Shown here piece after piece: positions 15,788 to 20,483 of a stretch of 20,483 bases of DNA. Every line of letters starts with the position of its first letter. Positions within the stretch are counted from its first letter, which is position 1. The position numbers and the translations under genes are program-made. The notes under the pieces are model-generated. The model saw only the letters and a program-made list of their open reading frames with translations, was not told where the DNA came from and searched no databases. Origin of the DNA: Acanthaster planci (taxonomy: Eukaryota > Echinodermata > Asteroidea > Valvatida > Acanthasteridae); assembly GCF_001949145.1 (NCBI RefSeq), contig NW_019091683.1, forward strand, positions 190,458 to 210,940. Direction: 5' to 3'.

Positions 15788-16885
15788 GACAGAGATCGGG
15801 GAAAGTAGCTCACCCGAAATTAAATAGTTTTATGACACAAATAGGTGAATAAAAACTCCTTTTTATGATTTGCCTTCCAGCGCCCCTTGCTCAACACTCC
15901 ACGTTGTAATCCTTCATGACAGCTGTTACAAGTCATGGCTAAACAAGATTAATGTAAGCCATCCAGGATATAATCTCCCACACTTTGCAATATTAGAATA
16001 TTCCATTAGCGATAATATATCTTCAAGAGTTCCAGTTTCATTGAGCAGGGTGCAGCGGCACAAAATGTCAAGAAATGAAATTGCTGAATATTGATGTTAA
16101 CCCTTGGCGCGACACATTTTCCAGAATGACCGTAATTGACGCGTAATCTAGTCATGTGGAATATGCGATTGGAAAAACAGTTTACACAAACCTTGTCGGA
16201 GAAATCCCTTGTCGCTTTGACTTTTAAGTTGGATCTTAATGGGTACCTGATGTCCACCTGAACAGAAATGAAGGTCTTGAGATTGAAGAATACCCCACAG
16301 TTGTACTTCCTGTACCCTAACAGTCACGAATGAGTTGCGGCATGAAAGCTACACCATTAGGCCCACTGGAAAAAATCGAGGGTATGCTTGGAGTCGTGCC
16401 ACAGCACGCAAAAAAGCCCCCCCAAAAAAGAGAGAGACAAATACGTCATTCCTTTTAGATCATGGGAGGTGGAAGGTGAAGTTCCTTTTTTCTAGTGAAG
16501 ATTTGCATAACAAATGATGGGTCAAACGCTACAATCCACCTCCTTGAAGGTCGCTGCACGCTTGATTACCTCTCCTATCGTCACAACAATCTGTGAACTG
16601 TGCATAGTTTGATGTATGATTTCGCGAGTGGAAACAACATGCGCTTTCCCCATCCCTGCCAAGTTTGAACTGGGTAATACATGAAATCTTGGACCAACGA
16701 TGTAATACATGGATTGTCAAACTAACTCCAGTAATGCTTTGACGTTTTACTGTCAAATGAGTTGAACTGACACGTTCATGTTCGTTTTGAATGAAACCAT
16801 TTTAGAGACTCAACCCTTGAACATCAGAAGTCCTTGCATTATGGCTGGTAACAGCTGAATTAAATCTCAGCCCCACATATAGTGC
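15788..16885 (+). repeat. Direct repeat unit, copy B (about 1.1 kb)
   Basis: The partner of 12788-13920. Matching anchors lie near 15909 (ATCCTTCATGACAGC), 15974 (TCTCCCACACTT), 16025, 16457 (GATCATGGGAGG) and 16738 (TTTGACGTTTT). Similarity continues to about 16885 (TCTCAGCCCC against TCTCAGCTCC in copy A) and then fades. Near 16410-16440 there is an A/C-rich insertion relative to copy A. No coding function is seen. Confidence 0.75.
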
Positions 16886-17146
16886 TTCAAGTAAGAGAGA
16901 GTATATGTAAAGAGTGAATAGGTCTGTTTGAAGAGGATGTCAGAACCTTTTTTAAAGTGTTAAATGTGGAACAAAGCCCCAAGCCTCTGAGGAAAAAAAC
17001 GTTTATGCCCTCTGGACATCAGGTTGAATCAACAATTTCATTAACTATGCTGGATAGTACACTCGTGCTATAGAAAAAAAAACGTGCTGAAACGACACAA
17101 ACTTAAGCAGACAGAGGATTAATAAAAATTCTGGGAAGCTCCTTAC

Positions 17147-17239
17147 ATAACAAAATAAGCCCACAGGGCACACATCTGGAACATTTCCACAGAAGTTGAG
17201 CACAGGTACCCACTTGTTTGCAAGATAGGATGCTGCCAC
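17147..17239 (-). CDS. Candidate isolated exon, unrecognised
   Basis: On the minus strand TTTGCTTGCAG precedes 17239, and GTAAGG follows 17147, framing 93 nt (31 codons) of GC-richer sequence. One frame reads VAASYLANKWVPVLNFCGNV and so on without a stop; the other two frames are also open over this length, so openness alone proves little. I recognise no domain. It would belong to a different gene or an upstream exon on the same strand as the receptor. Treat as speculative. Confidence 0.2.
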
Positions 17240-18003
17240 CTGCAAGCAAATGATGTCAGTAATGTCTCGAAACCTGAACAGTTTCACGATTTTGACATAA
17301 TGCTTTTTATCTTAAGCTTAGAATATCACAATTTCGCTTTTTATGAAATTTAGTTAAATTTAAAACATCTATTGTGTAAAAAGTAAATAAAGATTATCTG
17401 GCAAACTGACAAAAAGCCATCGGGAACATCCGATAAAAGCCCATTTAATGAAGTCACATTGAAGCTCTGCAATTATACGACTATTTCATTATTTCCAGGC
17501 GAAGACGCCCACTTAACTGTGAATTAGAAGAGGTCGGACAGAGAGAGCGACTTGGAATTGCTTTTTCATGGACAATGTTGATCAACATCGATGATAAAAA
17601 TGAACCGTTCCAATCTGAACAGGAGTAAGGTCCCGATGAATTTCAGGCAGATGGCTTTGGTCATTTCCTGAGAATGACATCTAACTCACTTTACCCCCAT
17701 TACGGCGGTAAGGTCCAGAAACTTAAGGGGTGAGAGCCGTATTATGACATCGTCAATTAGATTTGATTACCGCCCTCATTGACACATTTTCTTTTACTCT
17801 GAGCATTCTTGCGGTGGAACTGAACTCCCAATATGACTTCTTTTAACGAAAAGAGAAGCTGCCACTTTATTCATGATATGGGTAACAATGACCGATTCAC
17901 TGTTAAATAGCCATTTTAGGTCAAAGCAATGTGATTGATCTCTAAAGCGCAAGTAATGGTGCTGTAGGCCTATAATACTGATGTGCGGTGGTTTCTCGTC
18001 GGC

Positions 18004-18013
18004 ATGACGTCAT
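18004..18013. promoter_or_regulatory. Perfect CRE-type palindrome ATGACGTCAT
   Basis: The sequence contains TGACGTCA, the full consensus bound by CREB/ATF family factors. It lies about 7 kb upstream of the receptor start with no gene start recognised nearby, so its use as an element is unproven. Confidence 0.3.
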
Positions 18014-18515
18014 AGGGCCCATTGTCTCTGGGATGAAAACCATTCAATGGGCATTATCATTCGAAGACCGCGATGACTTGTGTATAATATGTGATCGGCA
18101 ATTGCGCGCACCCCAGCCCACCCAGAGCGTGGAAAATCAGGTTGCACAGATGAATGGATCGACATAACAGATGAAATTTTTCTTTCAAAGTGAGTCCAGC
18201 ACCTGTGAACTTTGATTGTGTCTAGGTGTAATGATAATGGTTAGGAAATAACCATAACAATGAATCAGCCTTACCACCTATAGATGCACGGCCCTCAGCA
18301 ATGTGTTCCCTTTCGATACGGCTGAGACACATATTTTGCTCAACGTTATTTATACTGTACAGTTCGTAACATGTCATGAGCAAAGAGCAAAAGTAGCGGT
18401 ATTTATTTTGTACACATACTTGCTACGGTTATGTAGAAAATCTAAAACATTTCATAATTTCACTGCTTTCAATACAAAGTACGAAGTTAAATACAATATT
18501 CCTGGTCATAAGTAT

Positions 18516-18543
18516 ACCATGGAGGTAGGAAAACCTCCATGGT
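18516..18543. repeat. 11-bp perfect inverted repeat with a 6-nt loop
   Basis: ACCATGGAGGT (18516-18526) and ACCTCCATGGT (18533-18543) are exact reverse complements around AGGAAA. A hairpin could form; no T-run or known RNA family accompanies it. Confidence 0.85.
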
Positions 18544-20483
18544 GATGAAAGTCTTTAAATTTCTTTCTTTTATATGCTGTGGTTCTGTGGAGGTCCGTCC
18601 CTCCATCCATCCGAGGATTTACTGGCGCAAACACGTACTGGGCCAATAAAGGGAAGGTAAAAAAAAATCGGTTCATGTAGACCTACTCAAGATCCCCCCC
18701 TGCAAATGCTTTTGTTCATTATCTTAATAAATTACAACATTATTGCCAAGTTCCAATTTCCCTGAGTACACGTACTGATATTCACTTTCAGTATACAAAA
18801 TAAATGTTTACAGATTCCCCCCAATTTTTATTTCCCCGAGCTAGGAGATGGACCTCATACTGCTGTCCTCTCGAGGACATTCACATGAAATTATTGAACC
18901 CACCATCATACCATCAGGTTAAGATTGCAACAAAAGACTGGTGAGAGGTCTTCGCAACAGTTCTCTGCCAAAACCCATGGATCTTACGGTTTGGAGGAAA
19001 TGTTATTTCGGACAAGATCCGAATTCATTGACACAGCCCACTCAACCCACAAAGATCTCATTTTATGGATCAATGCATTGTATTCTCTCCTTTCTGCATG
19101 CTTTTTTGATTCATGGTTTCTACTTTTTTAGGTTACTTGAAAGATGTCCACATCTGCGATTGTCACGTACGTGCTATGAACTTCATTCCCCTTCACCTTA
19201 AGACTTTTAGTCATTATGTACTCCTGTAGAGAGATAGTCCAAAATCATATGGTTTTTTTATTCGATCACATTCTTTTTGATAGTTTAAGGATGCTATGAA
19301 TAACTCCAACAAATATGTAATTAAATAAGTCATTCATTTTGATGGGAGCAACACGTCCGTAAAGCGTGCATTTCATAGTCGTTTATGAACCAACAAAATG
19401 CAGCTCTGACCAAAAGGAGTCGCCGTTGATAAATAAAATTGCGCCCTCTCTTGACCCAGATCAGCAGTCATTGGTGGTGGAGTAATTCTTACTGCAACTT
19501 GACCAGCAAGGATCTTTTTCGCCATCACACTGCTGCCGCCATGATGTGGCCGCTGAATTGCCCTTGGCATCATGCTGTATGCTTAAACTTAAGAAAAGAA
19601 ACGACAAAGGAAAGACATGAAAAGAAGACAGGAAGGGGATGATTTTTTTTAATCGTTGCGCTGAGGTCGCTTTGTTGTGTTCCGTTGACACATTGTACGC
19701 TGTATGTATTCGTTAAATATTGCAATTCTAGATACGTTAGACAGTTTTTTTCCTTTCGTATTGGTCGAAAGCCCGTCACCGTCCCTGTCCGGCCTTTAAC
19801 GGTTGCAGTGATAAAAGCAAGGGCTGAATCTGCGCCACCTCACACGGGACAGTAGTCTTGGTTTCAAGACCTCCCCGTAGTTTATTTATTCTGGATACCT
19901 GACCCGATGATTTTTACTATCAGACGAATCAAGGGTCCGGTATCACCCAATGTCACGTGACCAGGACTGGAGGAATTCCACCAATTTTCCGGAAATAGCC
20001 AAAATATTCCAGGGTCGTCCCGTCTACATTCTGCACGTTCGGATGGTGCCGTTGATGTCCGGTAGGGTAGATGGGCTTGTTGAACATAAACCGTCAACAA
20101 TCATGCATTGGCATATAACAACAAAGTTACAAACAACTACATGTTGATGGGTGTGTGCGTGGAAGGAATGTTGCTGTACAAGAATTGAATCAACTAAAAG
20201 AATGATTTTGAATTTTCTGAGATTTTTTCAAAGTGCCCCTCATTACTATAGGGAACACTCAGCTGAATTGGAACCAACCACATAAGGGAATGAAATCGAA
20301 AACATGTGGGCTTTCAACTTGTGACCTCTGACCCTTGCGTCATATCTATTTATATCCGTGGGCGATGCCTGATCTAAGGGTGCAGTGTCCCAATTCAAGG
20401 AAAATTCTCCGCCAGGCGGAGGCGCACAAAAAGTACACCCACAGATTGTTTCGAAAAGAGGGGTCTGTTTGGGCCAAGAAATG

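Larger units (their letters stand above)
16886..20483. other. Distal upstream DNA, no supported gene
   Basis: Apart from the candidate exon at 17147-17239, this 3.6 kb shows short open frames only. Visible local structure: a consensus CRE palindrome at 18004-18013, 8-bp arms at 18017-18024/18045-18052, an 11-bp inverted repeat at 18516-18526/18533-18543, and a 7-bp one at 20407-20421. Nothing else was recognised on either strand. Confidence 0.45.

Noticed and set aside
19523-19642. 40-codon plus-strand frame with a strong start context (GCCGCCATGATG)
   Set aside because: Good start context alone is not enough; the peptide is low-complexity and Lys/Glu-rich, with no domain and no splice or promoter evidence.

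Overview
The window looks like nuclear DNA from an invertebrate animal. Its one clear gene has many short exons with GT-AG introns and encodes extracellular modules (YWTD propeller, EGF, sushi/CCP) followed by a transmembrane segment. Exon phases are mostly 1-1, as expected for shuffled modules. Nothing identifies the species. The domain mix suggests a deuterostome such as amphioxus, hemichordate or echinoderm, but that is inference.

A single gene on the minus strand (11013 down to 2738) can be assembled as 13 exons. Every exon junction is phase compatible, and the model runs from an ATG with an upstream in-frame stop to a TAA. It gives a 723-residue type I membrane protein: signal peptide, one six-bladed YWTD propeller (exons 2-5), two EGF modules (exons 6-7), four CCP modules (exons 8-11), a glycine-rich transmembrane helix (exon 12) and a 70-residue tail with two HxYxE-type tyrosine motifs (exons 12-13). 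It resembles an LDL-receptor-family propeller-EGF unit, but has CCP modules on the membrane side, no LDLR class A repeats and no NPxY motif. The ligand is unknown.

The most notable anomaly is intron 9 (4306-4770). Its donor is weak (GTCACT) and its acceptor reads AA where the two sister exons read AG. Skipping the 186-nt exon 10 would keep frame and give 661 residues. Reading into intron 9 would give a truncated, probably secreted product.

Positions 1-2737 lie downstream of the stop and hold the 3' UTR and possible poly(A) signals, with no recognisable second gene. The 9.5 kb upstream of the gene (11014-20483) is mostly unrecognised DNA. It holds a possible TATA box, two diverged direct copies of a roughly 1.1 kb unit (about 12788-13920 and 15788-16885), a tRNA-like element with A box, B box and T-run between them, a GC-rich block, several perfect inverted repeats, and one low-confidence candidate exon (17147-17239).
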